Below, in pieces: positions 35,641 through 45,526 of a stretch of DNA of 64,000 bases. The stretch is from contig JAEWBF010000097.1 of assembly GCA_023391285.1 (NCBI GenBank), positions 1-64,000 on the forward strand, given 5' to 3'. The stretch's first letter is position 1, and each line of letters begins with the position of its first letter. Below the pieces are notes generated by a model. That model saw only the letters and a program-made list of their open reading frames with translations. It did no database searches and was not told the DNA's origin. The stretch is from Verrucomicrobiota bacterium. Lineage in GTDB: Bacteria; Verrucomicrobiota; Verrucomicrobiia; Opitutales; Opitutaceae. Made by a program: the position numbers and the translations under genes.

Positions 35641-36411
35641 TTAGAATTTGAGGTGTTTCACGGTGAGGCCCTTGTTGATGAGTTGCTTGAGGGAATCGAT
35701 GCCGATGCGGATGTGGTCCGATACGTATTTCTCGTCGACGAGGACGTCGCTCTCGGCGGTTTTGACGCCTTCGGGCGTCATGGGCTGATCCGAAACGAGC
35801 AGCAGCGCGCCGGTGGGAATTTGGTTGAAGAAGCCGGTGGTGAAGATGGTCGCGGTTTCCATGTCGACGGCCATGGCGTGGACGCGTTTGAGGTATTTGC
35901 GGAATTGATCGTCGTGTTCCCAGACCCGGCGGTTGGTGGTGTAGACCACGCCGGTCCAGTAGTCGTGGCCGTGTTCGCGAATCGTGGTGGAGATGGCTTT
36001 CTGGAGGGCGAAGGCGGGGAGGGCGGGGACTTCGGGTGGGAAGTAGTCATTGCTGGTGCCTTCGCCGCGGATGGCAGCGATGGGGAGGATGAAGCCGCCG
36101 ACTTCGGCGCGGTGTTTCACGCCTCCGCATTTTCCGAGGAAAAGCACGGCTTTGGGAGAAACGGCGCTCAGGAGGTCCATCACGGTGGCGGCGGTGGCGC
36201 TGCCCATGCCGAAATTGATGATGGTGATTTTCCCGGCGGTGGCGCTCTGCATGGGTTTGTCGCGCCCCTGCACGGGGATTCGGTGCCACTGCGCGAACAG
36301 CTTCACATAGCGCGAAAAGTTGGTGAGCAGGATGTATTCGCCGAAATCCTTCAGCGGCACGCCCGTGTAGCGGGGCAGCCAGTTTTCGACGATTTCTTTA
36401 CGCGAATTCAT
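35641..36411 (-). CDS. amn: AMP nucleosidase
   Basis: This purine nucleoside phosphorylase-fold enzyme hydrolyses AMP to adenine and ribose 5-phosphate. Recognisable segments are INFGMGSATAATVMDLL, KAVLFLGKCGGVKHRAEVGG and AVDMETATIFTTGF (the nucleobase/ribose-binding Met-Glu), with LLVSDQPMTPEG near the end. The 256-residue form without the long N-terminal regulatory domain of the enterobacterial enzyme is the short type. The ATG at 36,411 (MNSRKEIVENW) is preferred; the upstream extension is proline-rich. Confidence 0.9.
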   Translation of the reverse strand: MNSRKEIVENWLPRYTGVPLKDFGEYILLTNFSRYVKLFAQWHRIPVQGRDKPMQSATAGKITIINFGMGSATAATVMDLLSAVSPKAVLFLGKCGGVKHRAEVGGFILPIAAIRGEGTSNDYFPPEVPALPAFALQKAISTTIREHGHDYWTGVVYTTNRRVWEHDDQFRKYLKRVHAMAVDMETATIFTTGFFNQIPTGALLLVSDQPMTPEGVKTAESDVLVDEKYVSDHIRIGIDSLKQLINKGLTVKHLKF

Positions 36412-36585
36412 GAGCGGGAGTGTGCGCGCGGGCGGGGGCGAATGCAGTCGAAAAGTGGGCGATTCGCCCGGGGCAGGCCGGGACAATCGGCTCGCGTTGC
36501 CGCGGGGGGAATAGTTCGTTCACTTTGAGCGTCATCCCGCGCATCCTTCTGCAATCGTGTTCGTCTTCCGTGACGCTGGTTCGTT

Positions 36586-39300
36586 ATGCCCTTTCCCTTT
36601 CCGATTAGCGTTGGCGCTTTCCCCCACAACCGCGCGGCCCTCCGGGGCGGTGCTTGGCTTGGCGCCATGCTGCTGGGAGGTATCCATTTGGGTGCGACAA
36701 CGCCGCCGGTGACGGACCCTGCGCTGACCAAGTTCCAGGAAGAGATTCAACCGATTCTCGATCAGTATTGCTACGACTGCCACGGCTACGGCAGCGACAA
36801 AGGCGGCGTGGTGCTCGATGGTTTCTCGAATGACGAGACCTTGCGCGATCACAAGTTGTGGTTGCGCGTAATGAAAAACGTTCGCGCCAAGATCATGCCG
36901 CCGGCGGACGAGGCGGAGATGGAATCGGAGGAGATCGAGAAGCTGACGGCGTGGATCAAGCGGGATGCGTTCGAGCTGGATCCGGGCACGCCCGATCCGG
37001 GGCGGGTCACGGTGCGGCGCCTCAATCGCGTCGAGTATCGCAACACCATCCGCGACCTGATGGGCGTGGACTACAACACGAAGGATGAATTTCCCTCGGA
37101 TGATACGGGGCACGGTTTCGACAACATCGGCGACGTTTTGACGATCTCGCCGATGTTGATGGAGAAATACCTCGATGCGGCGCAGACGATCGTGGAGCGC
37201 GCGGTTCCGATGCAGTCGCGCGTGGTGGCGGAGAAGCAGATCACGGGCGAAGGCTTTGCGGAGGTGGAGCCGCTGCCGCTGCCGGAGGGATTCGCGCCTG
37301 GATCGTCGGAACCGATTTCACTCGCGGTGATGAAGAAGGGGGAGGTGCCGAAGGAGGCCTTGCGCCCGCTGCCCCAGCGGATCGCCGGAAAGGCGCTCGA
37401 TCTTTATTACTACACGCCGGTGCGCGTTGCGGCGCAGCACACGGTGGAGCAGGCGGGGAAGTATCAGCTGGTGCTGGATTTCAAGACCGTCGAACGCTAC
37501 GTGGACGACGTTTTCGACTACAATCGCTGCCGGCTGGTGTTCAAGGCGGACGGAGAGACGTTGTTCGAGCAGGAGTTCACGCGGCAGGGCGAAAAGAATT
37601 TCGTTTTGACCTTCGATCGCGATTGGAAGCCGGGAAAGCATGACCTGGCGGTAGAGATTCATCCGCTGGGTGAAGACAAACCGCAGCCGCGCTTGCTGCG
37701 GCTCCGCTTGAATGGCGTGACGGTGCGCGGGCCGCTGGCCGAGGAGCACTGGGTGCAGCCGGAGAACTATGCGAAGTTCTTCGTGGGAACCTCTTCCGGC
37801 GACGAGGCGGCGAAACGTAAGTTCGCGAGAGATACGCTCGAGAAATTTGCGACGAAGGCGTTTCGCCGGCCGGTCGATGAGCGGACGATCGGGCGGCTGG
37901 TCGACATCGCGGAAGGCACGTATTCGGAGGCGGGCAACACGGTCGAAGCGGGCATTGCGCAGGCGATGGTGGCGGTGCTGGCGTCGCCGCGTTTCATTTT
38001 CCGGGAAGAAGGCGTGGAGCCGTTGCAGCCGGGGCAGGCGCATCCGTTTGTGGATGAGTATGCGCTCGCGTCGCGGTTGTCGTATTTTCTCTGGTCGACG
38101 ATGCCGGACGATGAGTTGATGCAACTCGCGGCCAAGAAGCAGCTGCGGGCGAACATCACGGCGCAGCTCGATCGCATGATGAAGCATCCGAAGGCGAAGG
38201 AGTTTGTGCGCAACTTTGCCGGACAGTGGCTGCAGGCGCGCGATATCTCCACGGTGGTGATCAACAGCCTCGATATCTATCTGCGCGAAAACCCGCATCC
38301 GGATTTCGAGAAGGCGCGCGAGACCTTCCGGCGGATCGCGTCGATTCCGGACGATCAGCGGAGCGAAGAAGACCGGCTGGCCATGCGCGAAGCGCGGCAG
38401 GCGTTTATCGCGGTGATGCGCCGTCCGCGTCCGGAGCTGACCGACGGCATTCGCGAGGCGATGCTGCAGGAGACGGAGCGGTATTTTGAACACATTATCC
38501 AGGAGGACCGGCAGTTGACCGAGTTGATCGACAGCAATTACACCTTCCTCAACGAGGATCTCGCGAAGCACTATGATATCGAAGGCGTGACGGGCGACGA
38601 GATCCGGAAGGTGGAGCTGCCGCCGGACAGCCCGCGAGGCGGGGTGCTCACGCAAGGCACGGTTCTAGCGGTGACGTCGAATCCGACGCGCACGTCGCCC
38701 GTGAAGCGCGGCGTGTTTATTCTCGAAGCCATTCTGGGAACGCCGCCCGCGCCGCCGCCGCCGAACATCCCGGCGCTGGAAGACGTGGCGAGTGCGGAGG
38801 AAATCGCGCAAATGAGTTTGCGCGAGACGATGGATCTGCATGCGCGCAACAAGATGTGTGCCTCGTGCCATAGCCGCATGGATCCGCTCGGGCTGGCCCT
38901 GGAGAATTTTAATGCGATGGGCAAATGGCGCGTCGAAGAGATGAACCAGCCGATCGAAACCTCGGGGCAGCTCGTGACGGGCGAAGAGTTCAAGGATATC
39001 CGCGATTTGAAGCGGATCCTCGCGAACGAACACCGGGAAGACTTCTACCATTCATTTGCCGAGAAACTCCTTACTTATGCTCTCGGCCGCGGTGTCGAAT
39101 ACTACGATGTCGACACCCTCGACGCTCTCGTTGCTCAGCTCGAAGCTGGCGGTGGCAAGCCGTCTGCGCTCTTGCGGGGCATCGTTGAATCGGCACCGTT
39201 CCAGCAACGGCGTCAGACTGAAACCCTTCACGCGCTGCATGCTGCCCCCGCGGCCGCGGCGTCGCGTATCACCCTCAACGCACCCACGACCCATGAATAA
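36586..39300 (+). CDS. Secreted cytochrome c-type DUF1587/1595/1592/1588/1585 protein
   Basis: This large exported protein is of the kind typical for Planctomycetes and Verrucomicrobia. A signal-like N-terminus is followed by a heme-binding CYDCH (62-66). DUF1587 follows (NRVEYRNTIRDLMGVDY), then DUF1595 (ATKAFRRPVDERT), DUF1592 (EYALASRLSYFLWSTMPDDE), DUF1588 (RGGVLTQGTVLAVTSNPTRT) and DUF1585 (AEKLLTYALGRGVEYYD). A second CASCH lies at 758-762. The biochemical role of this architecture is unknown; redox function is suggested by the heme motifs. It overlaps the DUF1552 gene by 8 bp, the usual partner. Confidence 0.9.
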   Translation: MPFPFPISVGAFPHNRAALRGGAWLGAMLLGGIHLGATTPPVTDPALTKFQEEIQPILDQYCYDCHGYGSDKGGVVLDGFSNDETLRDHKLWLRVMKNVRAKIMPPADEAEMESEEIEKLTAWIKRDAFELDPGTPDPGRVTVRRLNRVEYRNTIRDLMGVDYNTKDEFPSDDTGHGFDNIGDVLTISPMLMEKYLDAAQTIVERAVPMQSRVVAEKQITGEGFAEVEPLPLPEGFAPGSSEPISLAVMKKGEVPKEALRPLPQRIAGKALDLYYYTPVRVAAQHTVEQAGKYQLVLDFKTVERYVDDVFDYNRCRLVFKADGETLFEQEFTRQGEKNFVLTFDRDWKPGKHDLAVEIHPLGEDKPQPRLLRLRLNGVTVRGPLAEEHWVQPENYAKFFVGTSSGDEAAKRKFARDTLEKFATKAFRRPVDERTIGRLVDIAEGTYSEAGNTVEAGIAQAMVAVLASPRFIFREEGVEPLQPGQAHPFVDEYALASRLSYFLWSTMPDDELMQLAAKKQLRANITAQLDRMMKHPKAKEFVRNFAGQWLQARDISTVVINSLDIYLRENPHPDFEKARETFRRIASIPDDQRSEEDRLAMREARQAFIAVMRRPRPELTDGIREAMLQETERYFEHIIQEDRQLTELIDSNYTFLNEDLAKHYDIEGVTGDEIRKVELPPDSPRGGVLTQGTVLAVTSNPTRTSPVKRGVFILEAILGTPPAPPPPNIPALEDVASAEEIAQMSLRETMDLHARNKMCASCHSRMDPLGLALENFNAMGKWRVEEMNQPIETSGQLVTGEEFKDIRDLKRILANEHREDFYHSFAEKLLTYALGRGVEYYDVDTLDALVAQLEAGGGKPSALLRGIVESAPFQQRRQTETLHALHAAPAAAASRITLNAPTTHE

Positions 39301-40678
39301 CCCGACCCCGCCCCTGTCCGATTTTACCGCCATGAATCGCCGCAACTTCCTTCGCGGCCTGGGTGCGTGTATTGCACTGCCGACGTTGAGTTCACTGGTG
39401 CCGAACCGCGTGGCGGCGACGATTGGCGGCCCGCGTCTGGCGACGACCGCGACCGGCGCGCCGTTGCGAACCGGTTTTGTTTTCTTCCCGAACGGCGCGA
39501 TTCCCTCGCGTTGGTGGCCGGAAGGCGGGCTCACGGATTTCGCGCTGAATGCGACGATGCAACCGCTGGCAGGCCTTCGGAACAAGATCCAGGTCCTGGG
39601 CGGACTCGACCAACGCAATGCGAACGCCGGCAACGATGGTGGCGGCGACCACGCGCGCGGCAATGCGGTCTTCCTTACCGGCACACGCATCAACAAGAGC
39701 GCGACAGACGTCCGCGCGGGCATGTCGATCGACCAGGCGCTTGCAAACCGCGTCGGGCACCTCACGCGCTTCTCGTCGCTCGAGATGACCTGCGATGCGA
39801 ACCGCAAATCGGCGGGCTGCGATTCGGGCTACGCGTGTTCCTACGTTTACAACGTTTCCTGGAAGAACCCGACCACGCCGATGACGCCGGAAGCGAATCC
39901 GCGGTTGGTGTTCGAGCGGCTGTTCGGAGCGGGCGCGCATGGCGAGCGGCAAGCGAATGCGCAGCTGCGCATGAAGACGCGGAAATCGGTGCTCGATTTC
40001 GTGCTCGATGATGCGCGCCGCATGAATCACCGGCTCGGCCTCAACGATCGCGCGAAGATGGATCAATATCTCTCGAGCGTGCGTGAGATCGAGAAACGCA
40101 TTCAGCATGCCGAGCAGTTCGGCCCCAACGTCGACCCCACCGTGGCGACGCCGATGGGCATTCCGAACACGCAGAAGGAATACGTCGAAGTGATGTATGA
40201 CATGCTCGCGCTCGCGTTTCAGACGGATTCCACGCGCGTGGCGACGATGATCATGGGCCACGACGGAGACAATCGGTCGTTCAGCGAGATCGGCATCACG
40301 GAAGGCCATCACGATCTTTCGCATCACCAGAACAACGCGGAGCGGGTCGAGAAAGTGGCGACGATCGACCGCTGGTATGTGAGCCAGTTTGCGCGGTTCC
40401 TCGAAAAGCTCGATTCGCTCGAGGACATCGATGGCAACTCGGTGCTGCACAACTCGCGCATCCTCTACGGCAGCGGCAATGCCGATGGCAACCGGCACAC
40501 GCACGAAAACCTTCCGCTGATCTTGGCGGGGGGCGGTGGTGGCCAGTTGACGCCGGGCCGCTACGTGCAACACGGCGGCACGCCGATGTGCAATTTGTTC
40601 CTGAGCCTCGCCGATCAGGCGGGCGTGACGGATCTGGAACGCTTCGGCGACTCGACGGGCGTGTTGACGAACGTTTGA
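39293..40678 (+). CDS. Tat-exported DUF1552 protein
   Basis: The N-terminus has a twin-arginine signal (MNRRNFLRGLGACIALPTL), so the folded protein is exported by Tat. The body matches DUF1552: FVFFPNGAIPSRWWPEGG, NDGGGDHARGNAVFLTG, then TRVATMIMGHDGDNRSF and later SRILYGSGNADGNRHTHENL. DUF1552 proteins nearly always follow DUF1592 cytochromes, as here, and their function is unknown. ATG at 39,293 overlaps the previous stop; ATG at 39,332 would start directly at the Tat signal and may be the true start. A terminator follows. Confidence 0.88.
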   Translation: MNNPTPPLSDFTAMNRRNFLRGLGACIALPTLSSLVPNRVAATIGGPRLATTATGAPLRTGFVFFPNGAIPSRWWPEGGLTDFALNATMQPLAGLRNKIQVLGGLDQRNANAGNDGGGDHARGNAVFLTGTRINKSATDVRAGMSIDQALANRVGHLTRFSSLEMTCDANRKSAGCDSGYACSYVYNVSWKNPTTPMTPEANPRLVFERLFGAGAHGERQANAQLRMKTRKSVLDFVLDDARRMNHRLGLNDRAKMDQYLSSVREIEKRIQHAEQFGPNVDPTVATPMGIPNTQKEYVEVMYDMLALAFQTDSTRVATMIMGHDGDNRSFSEIGITEGHHDLSHHQNNAERVEKVATIDRWYVSQFARFLEKLDSLEDIDGNSVLHNSRILYGSGNADGNRHTHENLPLILAGGGGGQLTPGRYVQHGGTPMCNLFLSLADQAGVTDLERFGDSTGVLTNV

Positions 40679-40702
40679 TGCTTCCAACGCAATGTCAGGT
40701 GG

Positions 40703-40728
40703 AGCCCGGCGACCCCGCCGGGCTTTTT
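40703..40728 (+). terminator. Rho-independent terminator after the DUF1552 gene
   Basis: AGCCCGGC-gacccc-GCCGGGCT is followed by TTTTT, 24 bp beyond the DUF1552 stop. It separates the DUF1592/DUF1552 pair from the cytochrome genes that follow. Confidence 0.9.
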
Positions 40729-40760
40729 CGTGAGCCGGCGACGGTCGCGGGCGCGAGCGC

Positions 40761-41654
40761 ATGAAGCGGTTCGTAAAGATCGCGATTTGGTCGGGCGTGG
40801 CGTTCGTGATGATCGCGGCGAGTGCGGCGATCGTCTACCGGATCGAACGAAACCCCGAGTTTTCTCCCGTGGTGCGGGGAGCTGCACTGGCGGCGGAAAG
40901 CGGATGTTTCGCGTGCCATGGTCCGACGGAGGACGATCGGCGGCCGAACTCGCGTCGGCTGGATAATGGCGTGTGGCGGTCGAAACCGATCCCGACGCTG
41001 TGGGAGAATGGCATCGATGAGGCGGCTGTATTGAAAGATTGGATAGCGAACGGTGTGCCGGCGAAGGAAGCCGAGGCGCACAAGCGGCTGTTTATTCAAA
41101 TGCCGGCTTATCGCCCGTTCATGTCGGAGGAAGAGATGGATGCGGTGGCGGCGTGGATCCTGGCGGAAGGCGTGCGGCTCGGAGGCGGCGCGATCGCTCA
41201 TGAGATGGAGATCGATTTGGCAGACGTGGAGAAGCTGACGCCGGCGCAAGTGGCGATCGCGGGAGATCGGTTATCACGGCAGCACGGCTGTTACGCGTGT
41301 CACGGCGAACTCGGCCAGGGTGGCGTGCGAAACCCGGCGTCGTTCAAAGGTTACATTCCTGGATTTTTCGGGAAGGATTTCCTCGCGCTGACGGACGGCG
41401 GGGATCGCGAGGAGATCGCGCACTGGATCGAGAAAGGGAGAGGACGAGCCATCGAGGCGGGCATTACCGGCGGGCTGGCGAAAACCTATTTCGAAGGCCA
41501 GGCGATCGGGATGCCGGCGTATGACGAGCGACTGAGCGACAACGAGGTCGCGGTGCTCGTGCAGTATCTGTTGTGGTTGAACTCGGAAGGTCCCTTGGAT
41601 GCGACGAAGCTGGAGCGATTGGCGAGGGACTTGACGGGTGCGGAATCCCGGTAA
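40761..41654 (+). CDS. Diheme c-type cytochrome
   Basis: This membrane-anchored protein has 297 residues, with one N-terminal helix (IAIWSGVAFVMIAASAAIVY) and two class I cytochrome c domains. The heme motifs are CFACH (49-53) and CYACH (177-181), with later Met-containing segments (IQMPAYRPFM, IGMPAYDERL) as probable axial ligands. It resembles diheme electron carriers that link dehydrogenases to oxidases. It lies 17 bp before a monoheme cytochrome gene, so the two probably work together. Confidence 0.88.
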   Translation: MKRFVKIAIWSGVAFVMIAASAAIVYRIERNPEFSPVVRGAALAAESGCFACHGPTEDDRRPNSRRLDNGVWRSKPIPTLWENGIDEAAVLKDWIANGVPAKEAEAHKRLFIQMPAYRPFMSEEEMDAVAAWILAEGVRLGGGAIAHEMEIDLADVEKLTPAQVAIAGDRLSRQHGCYACHGELGQGGVRNPASFKGYIPGFFGKDFLALTDGGDREEIAHWIEKGRGRAIEAGITGGLAKTYFEGQAIGMPAYDERLSDNEVAVLVQYLLWLNSEGPLDATKLERLARDLTGAESR

Positions 41655-41670
41655 TCTAGCCAAAATTTCT

Positions 41671-42129
41671 ATGACGAACTCACCTGCTCGCCTGTCCGCT
41701 CTTTTGTTCACGATGGCTTTGCTGGCGACCGCGCCGCTGCGCGCGGCCGCTGGCAATCCTGCCGATGTATTGATGCCGATTCCGGCCGAGGCGCGGGAGA
41801 TCTTCAACCAAAGCTGCGTGATGTGCCACGGTGAGGTAATCGACGGGAAGGCCGAGATTCGCGAGGACCTCGACATGAGCACGGACGACAAGATTCGCGA
41901 GACCCTGATGGATCCGCAGAAGCTCCGCGAACTGATCGAAACCGGAGAGATGCCGCATAAGGCGAAGCTGTCGTTTCGTCTGCGCAAGCAGCCGCCGATG
42001 CATGAGCGGCTGGAAGCGTTGAAGGCGGATTACGAGAAGAACGGCAGCAAGGAAAAGCTGCTGGCATGGCTGAACGCGGTGCTGCCGCCCGCGCCGCCGA
42101 AGGAAGAAGGCGCGGCGAAGAAGGAGTGA
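41671..42129 (+). CDS. Secreted monoheme cytochrome c-like protein
   Basis: This 152-residue protein has a signal peptide (LSALLFTMALLATAPLRAAA), one heme motif CVMCH (49-53) and a probable Met ligand in ETGEMPHKAKL. The tail is Lys/Glu/Pro-rich. Chosen start ATG 41,671 gives the signal peptide; the frame opens 33 bp earlier inside the preceding gene. It forms a pair with the diheme cytochrome upstream. Confidence 0.82.
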   Translation: MTNSPARLSALLFTMALLATAPLRAAAGNPADVLMPIPAEAREIFNQSCVMCHGEVIDGKAEIREDLDMSTDDKIRETLMDPQKLRELIETGEMPHKAKLSFRLRKQPPMHERLEALKADYEKNGSKEKLLAWLNAVLPPAPPKEEGAAKKE

Positions 42130-42160
42130 TTTAAGGCGCGCGTGTGTGCGTGCGAGGCGG

Positions 42161-42193
42161 GTGAAAGTGTCATACGTTATATGACACTTTCAC
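42161..42193. repeat. Perfect 13-bp inverted repeat with 7-bp loop
   Basis: GTGAAAGTGTCAT (42,161-42,173) and ATGACACTTTCAC (42,181-42,193) flank ACGTTAT. There is no T run, so it is not a standard terminator. It lies between the cytochrome and DUF1990 genes, about 20 bp before the latter's ATG, so it may act as an operator or be a mobile palindrome. Confidence 0.7.
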
Positions 42194-42214
42194 GGTGGGC
42201 CGTCGGCTGGCAGG

Positions 42215-42823
42215 ATGAAGCCGATGACGAAGCGAGCTGCACCGGTGTGGAGGTTGCGAGCACCTGGAGAAGGGTGGCTGGAGCGATTTCGGGCGGAGGT
42301 GCGCGGTGCGCCGTTTTCGTATGAGGCGGTGGGAACGACGCGAAACGATCGGGAGGGCGCGCCAGCCGGGTTCAATCTGGATCACAATCGCGTGCGGTTG
42401 GGAAAGGGCGAAGCGGTGTGGGAGCGAGTGTGTGGAGCGGTGCGGGAGTGGAAGATGTTTCCCGGGCCGTGGACGCGAATCAGTTTGGCGGATACGCCTG
42501 TTCGTGTCGGCGAAGTGGTGGCGATGCAGGCGAGGGCGTTTGGCGTGTGGTGGGTGAATGCGTGCCGGATCGTGTATGTGATCGAAGAGACGGGTCCGGT
42601 GCGGCGGTTTGGTTTCGCTTACGGAACGCTGCCCGCGCACGTCGAAAGCGGAGAGGAGCGGTTTAGTGTGGAGATGGGAGAGAACGGCGAGGTGTGGTAT
42701 GACGTGCGGGCGTTCTCGCGTCCGCGCTATTGGCCGGTGCGGCTGATGAAGCCCTTCGCGCGGCGGCTGCAGCGGCGATTTGTGCGGGATTCGAAACGGG
42801 CGATGCAGGAGGCGGTGCGATGA
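42215..42823 (+). CDS. DUF1990 family protein (YndH-like)
   Basis: This 202-residue protein carries the DUF1990 pattern: APFSYEAVGTTRNDREGAPAG near the start, WWVNACRIVYVIEETGPVRR, FGFAYGTLPAHVESGEERF and VRAFSRPRYWPVRLMKPFAR. The family's biochemical role is unknown. It overlaps the YndJ-like gene by 4 bp, the same pairing seen in Bacillus yndH-yndJ, which supports a shared function. Confidence 0.85.
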   Translation: MKPMTKRAAPVWRLRAPGEGWLERFRAEVRGAPFSYEAVGTTRNDREGAPAGFNLDHNRVRLGKGEAVWERVCGAVREWKMFPGPWTRISLADTPVRVGEVVAMQARAFGVWWVNACRIVYVIEETGPVRRFGFAYGTLPAHVESGEERFSVEMGENGEVWYDVRAFSRPRYWPVRLMKPFARRLQRRFVRDSKRAMQEAVR

Positions 42824-43770
42824 GTTCGGGACGGCGAGCGGTGGCGGGGCTGATGATGTGGGCAGGATTCGTCGCGATGCAGGTGCCGAGTTTGCATCAT
42901 GGCGTGTGGGCGGAGGCCCTGATCGTTTTCGCGGCATTGGTGCTCGTGCCGCTCGTGATTGAAATCGCGGATGGTTCGCGGCGGGTGGCGGCGGCGCGAC
43001 AGTGGCTCGGATGGGCGGCGCGGGGTCAGTTTCCCGCGGCGGTGCTGCTGGTCGGGAGTTTTGGGTTGGAGCCCGGCGGGTGGACGGTGGTGGCGAGTGC
43101 GGGTTGGGCGGCGGTGCTGTTGATGATGGCGGCGAGTGGGGCGGTGCAGTTGTGGAGAGATCAGAAGGCGGGGGCGGTGGAGATGTGTAACGAAGCGGGG
43201 CTGGTGTTTGCGGCGGTGGGCGCGGGTTGGCTGGTGGCGGATCGGGCGGGACTGCGGCCGCTGGGGTTCAGCGAGGACATCGTGTTGCTGACGGCGGTGC
43301 ATTTTCACTATGCGGGATTGATCCTGCCGGTGTTGGCGGCACGGGCGTTGGGCGCAGTGGCGCGCGGCTGGATCACGACGCTGATTTCGCTGGCGGTGAT
43401 TGCGGGTGTGCCGGCGGTGGCGGTGGGAATCACCGCGACGCAACTCGGTTGGGGCGCGAGCGTGGAGATGCTGGCTGCGTTGTTGATGTCAGGGGCGGGT
43501 GCGGCGGTCGCGGTCGTGCATGTGAGGCTCGGACTTGGAATGCGGCGAGCCGTGTTCGTGCGCTGTTTGTGGGTCGCGGCGGGATGTTCGCTCTTCGTCG
43601 GAATGATGCTGTCGGCGTTGTATGGCGTGCGGAGTTTTTGGACTCCGTGGCCGTGGTTGGATATTCCGTGGATGCGAGCGTTGCATGGGAGCGTGAACGC
43701 GATGGGATTTGCCGGGTGTGGGACATGGGCCTGGTGGCTAGTTGTTAAACAGAAGGGATTTGACACCTGA
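42820..43770 (+). CDS. YndJ-like integral membrane protein
   Basis: This 316-residue multi-helix membrane protein of the YndJ family has as its marker the segment LLTAVHFHYAGLILPVLAAR with its His pair, plus an end segment MRALHGSVNAMGFAGCGTWA. Function is unknown. It is coupled to the DUF1990 gene through an ATGA overlap (42,820-42,823). The ATG is chosen for this overlap; the frame is open upstream. Confidence 0.82.
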   Translation: MSSGRRAVAGLMMWAGFVAMQVPSLHHGVWAEALIVFAALVLVPLVIEIADGSRRVAAARQWLGWAARGQFPAAVLLVGSFGLEPGGWTVVASAGWAAVLLMMAASGAVQLWRDQKAGAVEMCNEAGLVFAAVGAGWLVADRAGLRPLGFSEDIVLLTAVHFHYAGLILPVLAARALGAVARGWITTLISLAVIAGVPAVAVGITATQLGWGASVEMLAALLMSGAGAAVAVVHVRLGLGMRRAVFVRCLWVAAGCSLFVGMMLSALYGVRSFWTPWPWLDIPWMRALHGSVNAMGFAGCGTWAWWLVVKQKGFDT

Positions 43771-43786
43771 CCAGACTTAGTCTGGT
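43770..43786. promoter_or_regulatory. 17-bp palindrome, probable VapBC operator
   Basis: ACCAGACT-T-AGTCTGGT is a perfect 8-bp inverted repeat with a one-base centre, 7 bp upstream of the antitoxin GTG start. Type II antitoxins usually repress their own operon through such palindromes. The ribosome-binding sequence GGAGG follows at 43,788-43,792. Confidence 0.65.
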
Positions 43787-43793
43787 TGGAGGC

Positions 43794-44084
43794 GTGAAAA
43801 CGATCAACGTGCAGGCGGCGAAGACGCATTTGTCGCGGTTGATCGAGGAAGTGTTGGAAGGGGAAGAAATCGTTCTCGCAAAGGCTGGGAAGCCGTTGGT
43901 GCGAATGGTGCCCTTTGAACGGGAGAGGGCGCCGCGCACGCCGGGATTGTTGGCGCAAGAAGGATGGGCGGCGCCGGATTGTTGGACGGAAGATGTGGAT
44001 GAGTTGGGCGCGGCGGCGGAGCGGCCGTTGTTTCACGGCGCGGCGGAGGAGCCGCCCGCCGGAGGCACGACGTCGAACAGCTGA
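43794..44084 (+). CDS. Type II antitoxin, Phd/YefM family
   Basis: This 96-residue antitoxin has the N-terminal Phd/YefM DNA-binding fold, seen in MKTINVQAAKTHLSRLIEEV and IVLAKAGKPLVRMVPFE. The C-terminal part is acidic and disordered, as expected for wrapping around a toxin. It starts at GTG with GGAGG just before it. The PIN toxin gene starts 12 bp downstream. It should neutralise that toxin and repress the operon. Confidence 0.9.
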   Translation: MKTINVQAAKTHLSRLIEEVLEGEEIVLAKAGKPLVRMVPFERERAPRTPGLLAQEGWAAPDCWTEDVDELGAAAERPLFHGAAEEPPAGGTTSNS

Positions 44085-44096
44085 CGAACACGTGCG

Positions 44097-44474
44097 ATGC
44101 GGCTGCTATTGGATTCGCACGTGGTGGTGTGGTGGGCGGTTTATCCGGGTCGTTTGCGGGATGAGACGCGATCGGCTCTGATCGATCCGGCGAACGAGGT
44201 GTTCTTGAGCGCAGCGTCGGTGTGGGAGCTCGGTTTGAAGATCGCGCGGCAGAAGCTGCGGTTGCCGGCGGGGTATGCGGTGCGGTTGCTGGCGGATGGA
44301 TTTGAAGAATTGCCGGTGAGCGTGGCGCATGCGGATCGCGCGATGATGCTGCCGGCGCTGCACGCGGATCCATTCGATCGGTTGCTGATCGCGCAGGCGC
44401 TGGAGGAAGGGCTCGTGTTGGTCACGAGCGACCGGGAGATCGTGCGCTACGATGTGCCGGTGATGGACGCGTGA
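44097..44474 (+). CDS. vapC: VapC-type PIN-domain toxin
   Basis: This 125-residue PIN-domain ribonuclease has the acidic metal-binding set visible: Asp6 in LLLDSHVVVWW, Glu44 in SVWELGLK, Asp91/Asp94 in HADPFDRLLIAQA and Asp112 in LVTSDREI. VapC toxins cleave tRNA or rRNA when the antitoxin is degraded. It follows its antitoxin and runs convergently towards lipA. All catalytic residues are intact. Confidence 0.93.
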   Translation: MRLLLDSHVVVWWAVYPGRLRDETRSALIDPANEVFLSAASVWELGLKIARQKLRLPAGYAVRLLADGFEELPVSVAHADRAMMLPALHADPFDRLLIAQALEEGLVLVTSDREIVRYDVPVMDA

Positions 44475-44514
44475 ACGGGCGGGAAGCAGCGCGAGCGAGT
44501 TCGCGGCCGGTGGA

Positions 44515-45420
<906 letters not shown>

Positions 45421-45494
45421 GGCCGCAAATAGGCACAAAAAGCGCAAAAGAAAACTGTGCGCGGAAATTGCGCGGTTGTGTGTTGCGCAATGGC

Positions 45495-45520
45495 GGCGGG
45501 GTCGGGAGACCCCGCCCTAC
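45495..45520 (-). repeat. REP-like hairpin with GTAG base
   Basis: GGCGGGGTC-ggga-GACCCCGCC is followed by CTAC, so the minus strand reads GTAG then the palindrome, the layout of RAYT-associated REP elements. It lies between lipA and the DUF4010 gene. It is almost identical to the element at 58,192. Confidence 0.7.
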
Positions 45521-45526
45521 AGAGCA

